Source: Fervidibacter sp032160945
Lineage (GTDB): Bacteria; Armatimonadota; Fervidibacteria; Fervidibacterales; Fervidibacteraceae
Direction: 5' to 3' (one strand)
Length of the DNA stretch: 64,000 nt
Assembly: GCA_032160945.1 (NCBI GenBank)
Contig: JAVHTL010000003.1
Shown here: one piece after another, positions 43,191-52,004 of the stretch
Layout: every line of letters begins with the position of its first letter
How positions within the stretch are numbered: the first letter of the stretch is position 1
Made by a program: the position numbers and the translations under genes
The notes under the pieces: model-generated
Told to the model about the DNA's origin: nothing
Seen by the model: the letters and a program-made list of their open reading frames with translations, nothing else
Databases searched by the model: none

Positions 43191-46100
43191 AAAATCGGAT
43201 GGCAAATGGGCATTGTTCGCCAAATGGTGAGTTACGCCAATAAAGGCGGATGGTGATGGCAACAGGTTTTTCGGTTTTGGGCAATGGCACTGCAATGTCT
43301 TCCAACACAATGTCGGAAAACGGCTCAACGCGACGGGGGATGGAAACTTCAATTGTTTTGCCGCCTTCAATGCTGATACGAACGACAATGCCGCGAGTCT
43401 TGTCAGCACATTCGCTTGGTGGCAACCAAGCAACTTCGCCTGTGTTGCCCAACTCAAGGCGCAAAAAGATGCGGTCAACTTTTGGCAAGTTGGCAACAGG
43501 CAGGTGGGCAGATAGGATGGTAGGGGCAATTTCCTGCCAGTTTTGCCCGTCAGCGGAAATCCAAACGGCATTGATTTCGCCGTTGAGGAACTTCGGCGGT
43601 TTGCCCGGAGCCCAAGGCGTGTTACCAATGGCGACTTCTGGGCAATCATCGGAAGTTTTGCTTGTCCCATCCGTGACAAGCACAACTTGTTTGCCTTCAC
43701 GCACCAACTTGGCAACTTCGTCACCGTGTTTAAGCCAAAGTGCCATTGGACCTCTGGCGTTTTCATCACGGTCAATGCGGATCGGGACGAGGGACGCGGG
43801 ACGGGTGACGGGTTTTAAGGACGAGTTTGTCAAGATTGTGCTCCATCGTTTTGCAACTTCGGCAGCAGGTCTCAGTGTCCCATTAGGGTTGACAATTCCG
43901 AAGTCACTTCTCTCGTCCACGCGGTAGCCACCGGGGAACCACCAAGTCATCGCGCCGTCAGCATCGCTGACTTGCATCAAACGATACATCATGTCGTAAA
44001 GTTTCGCTTGTGCTTGCAACCGTTCAGTGTCACGATACCAGTCAAGCGAAAAAGTGCCGTGACGAATTGTCAAGCCAAATTCCGCCCAGAAAACAGGTTT
44101 TCCTTTACCTGCCCATCTCGCATACGCAGTGATGAAAACAGCACGAGCAAACTGCTCTTCATCGGCTTGCCCAAGCCAACCTAAGTTCCAACCTTCGGGA
44201 GAAACGAAATCCAAATGCTTTGCACCTGCCGTGTGGTCAAATGGGAAGGCGCTTTCGGCTCCGAAAGGTCCACCACCGTAACCTGTCCGAGCACCGATAA
44301 GGTGGTTTGGATCAATTCTGCGAATGAAGCGACAAACTTGACAATACTTCCGGCTGATGAAATCGTCAAGGAAGCGACGATAGGCTGCTGCCATAACTCG
44401 CCAACCGCCGTCGTTGAGCAAATGTTCGTCACGAGGGACAGTCGGATTGCCGTTTTCGTTGCGGGGCAACTTGAAGCCCCAATCCCTTTCGGCGTTTTCA
44501 ACGCTTCCATATTGTTCAACCAACCACATCCGCCATTCCGCATCGTGTCTGCGCCGTTCGTTGTAACCACCCCAATGAGGCTCCCAAGCGATATCGTAGG
44601 CGAACATTGCAGGCTGGTTTGCCAAATCCGCCGCTTCAATCAATTGCCGAACCAAATCGGGTTGAAAGTGCAACGGGTGTGCTCCAGCGATGAACAAGTT
44701 GACCCTAATACCGTGTTCGTAACAGCGTCGCAAAAAGTCACGCAAAGGCAATGCTTGGCGCAAGTTCGTGTATTGAACGCTCACGCAATTCATCCCCATC
44801 TCCCGCAAGATGCGCAGATCTTGTTCAACGAGTTCTGGGTCGTAATTTGTTGGGTCAAGCCAATGTCGCCAGTAATCGCTTTGATCCTGCCCGGCGACAT
44901 ATCGTGGCCAATAGTTAACGCCGAAAGCAAACCAACGGCGTTCTTCGGGGACGGGGGACGCGGGGCGGGGGACGCGGATAATGAAGTGACCGTCCTTGAC
45001 AGTTATTTTGTCCGCTTCGGTCACTTCGGGGCGCTCAGTGACAACAAGTTCATGTCGCAACTCGTCAACGACTTGACCGGACAAAAGCAATTGCACGCCA
45101 ACGGCAAAATTGCCCGTAGGTAGCGGAGGTAAATCGTAAGCAATTGTCGCCAAATTTTGTCCGTCCAATTTCACCGCTTCCGTTCGTTCGTGCACGATTT
45201 GACCGTTTCGCGTGACAGCGATGCGGATACCGATTTCTTTGTCCGTTGTAGCACTGTTGACGATAACTGCGCCAATTTTCACTTGCTCGTTGATATAAGC
45301 GGTGAACCTGTCCGCTCCCGCTTCAAGAAGCCAAACCCCATTGCGCCACTCATTGCATGTTCGCTGCAAAGCGGTTCGCACGACCTGCCAATTTTTCAGC
45401 CAGAAATTTTCGTCGGCTGAGCCAAAAACGAGCCAAGATGCGTGCGGGTATGGCAACGATGCGTAACGGACGAACCAAACAAGCGCTCCCCGTTCAATGC
45501 CTTTCTCGTCAGCAACGATTGTCAATGGCGTCCATCGCGTCGCTCGTTCCCCGTTCGTGAACCCCAAGCCTCGCCATCGTGGGACAGGGGCAACGGCATC
45601 GTTGGGAAGGCGAACCTCCTGATGAGCCAATTTTCCCGTTAAATCCTGATTTGCAGACCTGCCCACCCGCTGACTTCCCAAAGTTTTGGGCTCGGCAGGA
45701 GCCTCGCCCTCCATGTCCCGTGTCCCCTGTCCCGTGTTCCGCTCAATCGGATAGAGTTTGTAAACTGGTGACAACGCTTCCAAAACTGGCGGTGCGAAAT
45801 CAATGGCGACATCGCCAAACGGGTCAGGTGCAGTGCCGATGCCAGCGACCCAAATTGTGTGATTGCCTTGCGGCATCGGCGCTTCCATGCCCAAAACGAG
45901 CGCTTTCGCGTTTTGAGGGTTGAACCTGTCGCCAGCGAAGCCTCGTTTGCCACGAGTGGGGCTATCTTGTCGGAAAACGAAATCACGCGGCGACAAAACG
46001 ATGAGTCGCCACTCCGTTGTCAGCAGCACATGTGTGAACCAGCGAGTCCCATCGGTTTCTCTCCATTCAACGAGCAGCGACTTAGTCTGCGGTGCTCCCT

Positions 46101-47322
46101 TTGCCCAAAGGCAAGTGAGCGAGTGACCTTGTGGAAACGGGGGCTTGTCAAACTCGCGAACGAAAATTGCCCAACCTTTCAAAGTGAAGTCCATCCGTAA
46201 TGCGTGGGGCGTAATTCGTAATTCGGGGGAAGGTTCAAGCGCCAATCGGTCAGAGACATCGGGATGGCTGGCATGATGTTGCCATCGTCTCAATTCACTT
46301 TCGTTCATGCTTTCAAACAAAAACCGCTGCGGTTTCGTTTGCTTCCGCACCGCTTCCATCTCTTGCTGCGAAACCCACTCTCGTCCCCCGTCCCTCGTCC
46401 CGCGTCCCGCTTTGGTGAGTGGTTCATCAAACAGCGGTGCACCGAAAACAACCAACTTGCCACCTTGTCGCAAAAATTCTGTCAATGGCTCTTTCGCAGA
46501 AGCGGGCAACCGCTTGCCGTTGGGGAGAACGACAATTCCTGCCTTCGTCTGCTGCCACCATTTCGGGTCAGCGATTTCGTCAAGTTTTGCGGTTTGGGTT
46601 TTGATGCCTAACCGCTTCAGTTCCGCCATCAAACGAGTTGCTAACTTCGTGTTGCCCATTGACACATCTTGAACGATGACCGCCTGCCCCAAATCCCTCA
46701 CCGTTACCGCCTCGCTTTCATGAGTCGTTTGCTTCGCGCCAGCGAAAATTGCAGCCATCCCTTGGACATTCAAAGCCAGCCAACCTGCACGGACAATGGA
46801 GACATTGTCAAGTGCGTATCCTCGCCTCCAAAGGACTTGACCGTCAACGCTGAGCACTTCGCCAACAATGGAGTTTTGCGTCAGGTTAATGCGCAAACGA
46901 TACGGCGTTTGCCACTGCCACGAAAATTGCGGGTTGAACTCGTTGATGACCTTCAAGCGAAGTTCGCTTTGAGCCTGCCAGACGCTTGCGTTCATCGCAA
47001 CCAACTCAGCGTAACGGCTTTTAGCCTCAGGTGCTTCAACCAGAGCGATTCGCCAGTAATTGCCGCTGTCCTGAAAAACGCAAAGTCCCGCCGATGACCA
47101 ACCTGAGCCCGAACCAGTTCGCTTCATCGGGGTCATAGTCACTTCAACGATTTGGGTTTGCGCGTAGTGGCTGAACAAAGCGACGGCGAACCCATCCGCC
47201 TGCCCCATCAAACCTTTGTCAATCCATTGCCACTCACCGCCAATGAAATGCCATTGCGCTCCTTGACCAAATGTTGCTACACTTAGGACGACGAGCAGCA
47301 AAATCAATGACGACCGTTGCAT
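43189..47322 (-). CDS. Large secreted GH-A clan glycoside hydrolase-like protein
   Basis: 1377 residues from ATG at 47322 (GGTGA 5 nt upstream). Signal peptide 1-20. A beta-sandwich at about 25-190 (GLCVFQDSGNYWRIALVEAP) matches the first domain of the gene at 61980. A segment with GIKTQTAKLDEIADPKWWQQ and VVFGAPLF looks like a ThuA/GATase-type fold. Beta domains run to about 790. The TIM barrel (about 810-1190) begins FAFGVNYWPRYVAGQDQSDY and has acid/base Glu914 (IAWEPHWGG) and nucleophile Glu1081 (VFWAEFGLT), the two carboxylates of clan GH-A. Substrate unknown. Five short low-complexity or repeat-derived inserts lie within the coding sequence (see findings). Confidence 0.8.
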   Translation of the reverse strand: MQRSSLILLLVVLSVATFGQGAQWHFIGGEWQWIDKGLMGQADGFAVALFSHYAQTQIVEVTMTPMKRTGSGSGWSSAGLCVFQDSGNYWRIALVEAPEAKSRYAELVAMNASVWQAQSELRLKVINEFNPQFSWQWQTPYRLRINLTQNSIVGEVLSVDGQVLWRRGYALDNVSIVRAGWLALNVQGMAAIFAGAKQTTHESEAVTVRDLGQAVIVQDVSMGNTKLATRLMAELKRLGIKTQTAKLDEIADPKWWQQTKAGIVVLPNGKRLPASAKEPLTEFLRQGGKLVVFGAPLFDEPLTKAGRGTRDGGREWVSQQEMEAVRKQTKPQRFLFESMNESELRRWQHHASHPDVSDRLALEPSPELRITPHALRMDFTLKGWAIFVREFDKPPFPQGHSLTCLWAKGAPQTKSLLVEWRETDGTRWFTHVLLTTEWRLIVLSPRDFVFRQDSPTRGKRGFAGDRFNPQNAKALVLGMEAPMPQGNHTIWVAGIGTAPDPFGDVAIDFAPPVLEALSPVYKLYPIERNTGQGTRDMEGEAPAEPKTLGSQRVGRSANQDLTGKLAHQEVRLPNDAVAPVPRWRGLGFTNGERATRWTPLTIVADEKGIERGALVWFVRYASLPYPHASWLVFGSADENFWLKNWQVVRTALQRTCNEWRNGVWLLEAGADRFTAYINEQVKIGAVIVNSATTDKEIGIRIAVTRNGQIVHERTEAVKLDGQNLATIAYDLPPLPTGNFAVGVQLLLSGQVVDELRHELVVTERPEVTEADKITVKDGHFIIRVPRPASPVPEERRWFAFGVNYWPRYVAGQDQSDYWRHWLDPTNYDPELVEQDLRILREMGMNCVSVQYTNLRQALPLRDFLRRCYEHGIRVNLFIAGAHPLHFQPDLVRQLIEAADLANQPAMFAYDIAWEPHWGGYNERRRHDAEWRMWLVEQYGSVENAERDWGFKLPRNENGNPTVPRDEHLLNDGGWRVMAAAYRRFLDDFISRKYCQVCRFIRRIDPNHLIGARTGYGGGPFGAESAFPFDHTAGAKHLDFVSPEGWNLGWLGQADEEQFARAVFITAYARWAGKGKPVFWAEFGLTIRHGTFSLDWYRDTERLQAQAKLYDMMYRLMQVSDADGAMTWWFPGGYRVDERSDFGIVNPNGTLRPAAEVAKRWSTILTNSSLKPVTRPASLVPIRIDRDENARGPMALWLKHGDEVAKLVREGKQVVLVTDGTSKTSDDCPEVAIGNTPWAPGKPPKFLNGEINAVWISADGQNWQEIAPTILSAHLPVANLPKVDRIFLRLELGNTGEVAWLPPSECADKTRGIVVRISIEGGKTIEVSIPRRVEPFSDIVLEDIAVPLPKTEKPVAITIRLYWRNSPFGEQCPFAIRF
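45604..45742 (-). repeat. Interspersed repeat inserted in frame within the large secreted protein
   Basis: The stretch encodes, on the minus strand, GTRDMEGEAPAEPKTLGSQ, then RVGRSANQDLTGKLAHQE and VRLPNDA. It breaks otherwise domain-like sequence, is bounded by GGGACACGGGACA-type tracts, and contains a GGCTC-CTGCC-GAGCC hairpin. The EGEAPAEP peptide is, to my recollection, a recurrent repeat-encoded motif in other bacteria of this general kind. It appears to be a mobile repeat tolerated as a protein loop. Confidence 0.55.
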
Positions 47323-47472
47323 CTTCATCACCACCAGCAGCATATTTTGTCTCGGCAAAAGAGAGCGCGATAAAGTGGGCGCTTGCTTCAAAAGCCACGC
47401 TTTTAAGGTCTGAATTTGAACGAATGAGGCAAAATTTTGTTGCCCGTTAGATGTGACAGGTGGGAAGACGGG

Positions 47473-48831
47473 ATGAGAAATTGGCTTGCTGTCCGTTTGG
47501 CTTTGACTACATGTATCGCCATAGCAATTGGGTTCGGATGCGGATTGTTTTTCTCTGTTTTGCTGAAGGTTCCCATTGCCCTTGCAATTGCTATCCTTGC
47601 AATTTCTTTTGCGACGACAGTGATTTTGCTGGTTCTTTCTTTTCCTTCCCTGGTTGAACCAATTCAGAGGCTAACAGTTGCTTTGCAAAGAGGTGAAGAG
47701 CCAAGCAGTTTGCTTTTGCTGGAGTTGGGAACTTTGGGCGAAGCGATTGCAACGGCATGGAGAAGTTGGAATGAAACGGTGGCAGAGTTCAAAGAAGAGA
47801 GAACTTTGCTTCAGGCAATTTTGAAGCGAATGGATGAAGCGATTATCGTTGCCCAAGAGAATGGTGTGGTTATACTCGCCAATTCCGCTGCTCAAAAACT
47901 TTTTCAACTCCCGACCGAATACACAAAAAAGCGACTGACGGAACTGAACTTGCCTTTCAAGTTGATGGAGTTGGCTCAAAACGCAACTCGCCACAAACTT
48001 CCCCAAATAGACGAAATCCACATCGTTCACCCCGATGAAAAGTTCCTTGATACCTATGCAACGCCATTGCTCATTGACGGTCAACTTGAAGGCGTTTTGC
48101 TGGTCGCCCGTGATCTGACGGAATTGAAGCGGTTGGAACGAATTCGTAAGGATTTTGTCGCTAATGTGAGCCATGAATTGAGGACGCCTATTGCTACATT
48201 GCGGTCTCTTACAGAGGCGCTTTTGATGGGTGGCAAAGACGACCCTGAAGTGAGAGAGAGTTTTTTACAAGCAATCGTTGACGAGGCTGAAAGGATGAGC
48301 AGATTGATTGACAACTTACTGGAAATGGCTCGGATTGAAGCAGGGAGGTGGGAGTGGCATTTGCAGAAAGTCTTGGTCGCCGACATCGCAAAGCAGGTTA
48401 TTGAGCGTTTCAAAACCGCCGCTGCGCAAAAAGGCTTGACAATGACTATGAGCGTGGATGATGCTTTACATGTGCATACTGACCCTGATGCTTTGACGCA
48501 GATTTTGTCCAACCTCATAGACAACGCAGTCAAATACACAATGCAAGGTGAAATCGCTATTAAAGCGCAGCAAGTTGAAACGGTGGACGGGAAGTGGGTT
48601 GTCATTAGCGTTTCCGACACAGGGATTGGCATTCCTCCAGAACATCTGCCCAGAATTTTTGAGCGATTTTATCGTGTGGACAAAGCAAGAAGCCGACAGA
48701 TGGGAGGGTTCGGATTGGGCTTGAGCATAGCCAAGCAATTGGTGGAAAGTCTTGGCGGAAAAATCACTGCCCAAAGCCAAGTGGGCAAAGGTAGCACTTT
48801 CTCCGTTTGGTTGCCCGTTGGTGAAACCTGA
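47473..48831 (+). CDS. PhoR-type sensor histidine kinase with PAS domain
   Basis: 452 residues from ATG at 47473. Two membrane helices (about 7-30 and 34-56) with almost no periplasmic loop, a short HAMP-like linker (PSLVEPIQRLTVALQRG), a PAS domain (about 105-220), a HisKA box with His234 (FVANVSHELRTPIATL) and a complete ATPase domain: N box LSNLIDNAVKYT, G1 DTGIGIPPEH, F box IFERFYRVDKARS, G2 GGFGLGLSIAKQL. The tiny sensor loop suggests sensing within the membrane or by PAS. No response regulator is adjacent; the single-domain one at 6063 is a distant candidate. Confidence 0.93.
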   Translation: MRNWLAVRLALTTCIAIAIGFGCGLFFSVLLKVPIALAIAILAISFATTVILLVLSFPSLVEPIQRLTVALQRGEEPSSLLLLELGTLGEAIATAWRSWNETVAEFKEERTLLQAILKRMDEAIIVAQENGVVILANSAAQKLFQLPTEYTKKRLTELNLPFKLMELAQNATRHKLPQIDEIHIVHPDEKFLDTYATPLLIDGQLEGVLLVARDLTELKRLERIRKDFVANVSHELRTPIATLRSLTEALLMGGKDDPEVRESFLQAIVDEAERMSRLIDNLLEMARIEAGRWEWHLQKVLVADIAKQVIERFKTAAAQKGLTMTMSVDDALHVHTDPDALTQILSNLIDNAVKYTMQGEIAIKAQQVETVDGKWVVISVSDTGIGIPPEHLPRIFERFYRVDKARSRQMGGFGLGLSIAKQLVESLGGKITAQSQVGKGSTFSVWLPVGET

Positions 48832-48839
48832 AAATCTTA

Positions 48840-48969
48840 GGAGTTACGCAGTTGGATGTAGGGGCGGCTGCTAAGCCGCCAGCAAGGGCAGTTTTAAAAC
48901 CTTACAAAGGATGTTTTCGGGCAGACTATCGTCCGCCCCTACACAAAATGACATCAACTGCGTAAGTCC
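48840..48969. mobile_element. MITE copy 3 (130 bp, inverted)
   Basis: Ends GGAGTTACGCAGTTG and CAACTGCGTAAGTCC are flanked by TA at 48838-48839 and 48970-48971. Orientation is opposite to copies 1 and 2. It sits between the kinase stop (48831) and the DJ-1/PfpI gene, 30 bp before its GTG, and may therefore affect that gene's transcription or leader. Confidence 0.9.
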
Positions 48970-48998
48970 TATTTGTGGAATAAAGGAGGTGTCAGTCA

Positions 48999-49526
48999 GT
49001 GAAACTTCAAAAGCGAAAAGTAGCCGTTCTCGTTGAAGACCTTTACGAGAACTTAGAACTTTGGTATCCAGTGCTCAGGTTGCGGGAGGAAGGTGCGGAA
49101 GTTGTGATTGTCGGACCAAAAGCGGGTGAAACTTACAAGAGTAAAGAAGGCTATCCAGCGAAAGCGGACAAATCGGCTGAAGAGGTGAGCGCCGACGAAA
49201 TTGATGCCGTGATTGTCCCTGGAGGCTATGCTCCCGACAGAATGCGACGCCACCAATCAATGGTCAAATTGTTGCGTGAGGCGTTTGAAAGAGGCAAAAT
49301 TGTTGCTACTATTTGTCATGGTGGTTGGATGCTCGCTGAAGCCGACATCGTTCGCGGGAAAACTGTCACGAGTTTCTTTGCCATCAAAACCGACCTTGTC
49401 AACGCTGGGGCAAATTGGGTTGACAAAGAGGTTGTAAGAGATGGCAATATTATCACATCACGAGTTCCGTCCGATTTGCCCGCTTTCATGAGGGTTGTCA
49501 TTGAAGCCTTGGCGGAAGTAAAGTGA
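48999..49526 (+). CDS. DJ-1/PfpI family protein
   Basis: 175 residues from GTG at 48999 (GGAGGTGT 6 nt upstream). Fold motifs: KVAVLVEDLYENLELWYP, the GPKAGETYKSKEGYPA loop, VIVPGGYAPDRMRRH, and nucleophile Cys106 in VATICHGGWMLAEA. These proteins act as deglycases, glyoxalases or intracellular peptidases; PfpI from thermophiles is the closest type by eye. The MITE directly upstream may carry its promoter. The downstream gene starts 29 bp after its stop. Confidence 0.92.
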   Translation: MKLQKRKVAVLVEDLYENLELWYPVLRLREEGAEVVIVGPKAGETYKSKEGYPAKADKSAEEVSADEIDAVIVPGGYAPDRMRRHQSMVKLLREAFERGKIVATICHGGWMLAEADIVRGKTVTSFFAIKTDLVNAGANWVDKEVVRDGNIITSRVPSDLPAFMRVVIEALAEVK

Positions 49527-49555
49527 GCGGGGCGACAGTAAAGGAGGAATCTGCT

Positions 49556-51019
49556 TTGACTGAACCTTTGATTAAGGAACTGAGCAAACCAGGGCGGATT
49601 GGTGTTTCCTTGCCAGAGCCTGATGTCCCCATCAAGCCCCTTGACGAATTGCTTGGGAAGGAAAACCTTCGCTCTGAACCCCCACCTTTGCCCGAAGTTG
49701 ACCAACCGACTGTTGTCAGGCACTTCGTTCGCCTCTCGCAACTCAATTACAGCGTTGACACTCACTTTTACCCGCTCGGTTCGTGCACGATGAAGTTCAA
49801 TCCAAAGGTCAACGAGGAAGCAGCAAAATTGCCCGGCTTTGCCTTTCTCCACCCGCTTCAAGACGAAGAGACAGTGCAAGGGATTTTGAGGCTGATGAAG
49901 GAACTTGAGCGAATGCTTTGTGAAATTGGCGGGATGGATGCTTGCACATTGCAAGGGGCTGCAGGTGCTCAAGGCGAGTTCATTGGGCTGTTGCTCGTTC
50001 GGGCTTGGCATAGACACAAAGGTGAGGATGAGAAGCGAACGAGAATTCTCGTCCCGGATTCTGCTCACGGAACGAACCCTGCAAGTGCAGCAAGATGTGG
50101 TTTCACCGTTGAGAGCGTGCCAAGCGGTCGTGATGGTTGCATTGACCTTGCTGCCCTTGAAAAAGCCCTCAAGCCTGACGAAAAAGCCCAATTGCCTGCA
50201 GCAGTCATGGTCACTAACCCGAACACTTTGGGAAAGTTTGAAGGGGAGATTATCAGGGTTGCGGAATTGACCCACGAAGCAGGTGCTCTGCTTTACTACG
50301 ATGGGGCGAACTTGAATGCCATCATGGGCAAAGCCAAACCAGGGGATATGGGCTGCGATATTATGCACTTCAACCTACACAAAACTTTCAGCACCCCACA
50401 TGGTGGCGGAGGTCCAGGTTCAGGTCCTGTCGCTGTCAAGGCTTTTCTTGAACCGTTTTTGCCTGTCCCTGTTATTGAAGAGGGCAATGGAAAATTGCTA
50501 CTCTCCTACGACCGTCCACTTTCCGTTGGCAAAGTTCACAGTTTTTACGGCAATGTCCTCGTCGCAGTGAGAGCCTACGCATACATCATGACCATGGGCG
50601 CTTATGGCTTGATGAAAGTTGCTGAAGATGCCGTGCTCAACGCCAATTACCTGATGCAAAAACTTGCTCAAATTTTCCCTGTCGCTTTCCCTGGTTTGTG
50701 CAAGCACGAATTCGTTCTTAGCCTTAAGCAGTTCAAGCGTGAAACGGGCGTTAGGACATGGGATATCGCAAAACGCTTGCTTGACTGCGGGTTTTACGCA
50801 CCTACCGTTTACTTCCCCATCACTGTTGAAGAGGCAATGATGGTTGAACCGACGGAAACCGAAAGCAAAGAAACTTTGGACGCTTTTACTGCGGCTTTGG
50901 AAAGCATAGCCGTTGAAGCAAGAAACAATCCAGAGTTAGTCCAAACCGCACCGCACAAAACTCCCGTCGGACGACTGGATGAGGCTAAAGCAGCGAGGGA
51001 ATTGAAGGTTCGTTGGTAA
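49556..51019 (+). CDS. gcvPB: Glycine dehydrogenase (decarboxylating) subunit 2
   Basis: 487 residues. TTG at 49556 follows AAGGAGGAA by 7 nt; the earlier GTG at 49523 overlaps the previous gene and lacks a site. This is the PLP-binding half of split-type P protein in the glycine cleavage system. Motifs: YPLGSCTMKFNPK, GAAGAQGEFIGLLL, PDSAHGTNPASAARCGF, and Lys276 in HFNLHKTFSTPHGGGGPG. Subunit 1 (gcvPA), T and H proteins are not adjacent, so this operon is split. glyA is in the window as well. Confidence 0.95.
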   Translation: MTEPLIKELSKPGRIGVSLPEPDVPIKPLDELLGKENLRSEPPPLPEVDQPTVVRHFVRLSQLNYSVDTHFYPLGSCTMKFNPKVNEEAAKLPGFAFLHPLQDEETVQGILRLMKELERMLCEIGGMDACTLQGAAGAQGEFIGLLLVRAWHRHKGEDEKRTRILVPDSAHGTNPASAARCGFTVESVPSGRDGCIDLAALEKALKPDEKAQLPAAVMVTNPNTLGKFEGEIIRVAELTHEAGALLYYDGANLNAIMGKAKPGDMGCDIMHFNLHKTFSTPHGGGGPGSGPVAVKAFLEPFLPVPVIEEGNGKLLLSYDRPLSVGKVHSFYGNVLVAVRAYAYIMTMGAYGLMKVAEDAVLNANYLMQKLAQIFPVAFPGLCKHEFVLSLKQFKRETGVRTWDIAKRLLDCGFYAPTVYFPITVEEAMMVEPTETESKETLDAFTAALESIAVEARNNPELVQTAPHKTPVGRLDEAKAARELKVRW

Positions 51020-51045
51020 ACGGTCTCTGAGACTCGCTTGTATCA

Positions 51046-51074
51046 TTGACACTTGACCAAACTTGATGTAAATT
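51046..51074 (+). promoter_or_regulatory. Sigma-70-type promoter upstream of the isomerase gene
   Basis: Perfect TTGACA, 17-bp spacer and TAAATT (four of six), 35 bp before the TTG start at 51109. It lies right after the gcvPB stop, so the isomerase begins a new transcript. Confidence 0.6.
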
Positions 51075-51108
51075 TTTTGACACAATATCGCTTAGGAGGT
51101 GACAGAAA

Positions 51109-51930
51109 TTGAAATTAGGTTTTGTCGCATTTCCCAAGCCGCCTGAAGAATACCTTGATTTCGCTGTTGAGCACGGCTTTGAGCACATGGAAATTGACTT
51201 GTTCGGACCTCAGCAGTGGTTAAGTAAGTTTCATACTGCTCGCATCCGAACACTTAAGCGCCAAATTGAAGAGCGAAGTCTGACGGTCAGTTTCCATGCG
51301 CCATACACTCTGAACCTTTCCGATTTCATCCCTGAAATCAGGGCAGCCAATGTCCAATATGTTGAGCGCTTGTTGAATGTTGCTTGCAATTTAGGAGCGA
51401 AGTGGGTGACTGTTCATCCAGGCTACGGGATAGGCATCCCAACCCTTAATTGGATTCGCTCCAAGGCGATGGAGGGTTTGAAACATTCCCTTGACAGATT
51501 GCTTTTGATAGCCGAGAAGTTACAAGTGCCAATTGCCCTTGAAAACATCAACCCTGCCCAACCCAAAAGTGAAATCCTCTTCTTGCTGGATAAAGCCGAA
51601 GAAGTGAAACAATTGTTGAGCGAATACAATTCGCCGATGCTTAAGTTCTGCATGGATGTTGGTCACGCAGAAATCTCAAGTGGCTTCACCAGTTTTTGGG
51701 CTGTAGTGAAAGAAAGGTGCATCGCTATGCATGTTCACGATAACGATACCTATCAGGACTTACACCTTGTGCCCGGCAATGGAAGCATAAACTGGCATGA
51801 AGTTCTCACGACCCTTCAACGAGACGGATTTGAGGGTGTCCTAAATGTTGAGTTGTTCCTGGACGAGCACAAGGTTGCTGCCAAAAAATTCCTTGAGGCA
51901 ATTTTGAAAGGGAGAGGGCATGCTTCTTAA
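51109..51930 (+). CDS. Sugar phosphate isomerase/epimerase 2 (AP endonuclease 2 TIM barrel)
   Basis: 273 residues from TTG at 51109 (AGGAGGTGA 6 nt upstream). Barrel segments: GFEHMEIDLFG, LTVSFHAPYTLNLSD, AKWVTVHPGYGIGIP, VPIALENINP (metal Glu), LKFCMDVGHAEI (Asp, His), CIAMHVHDND (His) and VLNVELFLDE (Glu). The metal-ligand set is complete as in xylose isomerase-like enzymes and endonuclease IV; the lack of the endonuclease DNA-binding loops favours a sugar substrate. It is a different subfamily from the gene at 19370. Confidence 0.85.
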   Translation: MKLGFVAFPKPPEEYLDFAVEHGFEHMEIDLFGPQQWLSKFHTARIRTLKRQIEERSLTVSFHAPYTLNLSDFIPEIRAANVQYVERLLNVACNLGAKWVTVHPGYGIGIPTLNWIRSKAMEGLKHSLDRLLLIAEKLQVPIALENINPAQPKSEILFLLDKAEEVKQLLSEYNSPMLKFCMDVGHAEISSGFTSFWAVVKERCIAMHVHDNDTYQDLHLVPGNGSINWHEVLTTLQRDGFEGVLNVELFLDEHKVAAKKFLEAILKGRGHAS

Positions 51931-52004
51931 AGATGCATTGACAACGCTTGGAAGCGAGGCTATCCTGTTATTGGCAGTGAAGGTCAAAAAGGAAGGCGAT
52001 ATTT

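Noticed and set aside
44215..45123. A 302-residue plus-strand frame
   Set aside because: Antisense to the large GH-A-like protein, no ribosome site, no motif.
49316..50368. A 350-residue minus-strand frame
   Set aside because: Antisense to the DJ-1/PfpI and gcvPB genes; it has no domain-like features.
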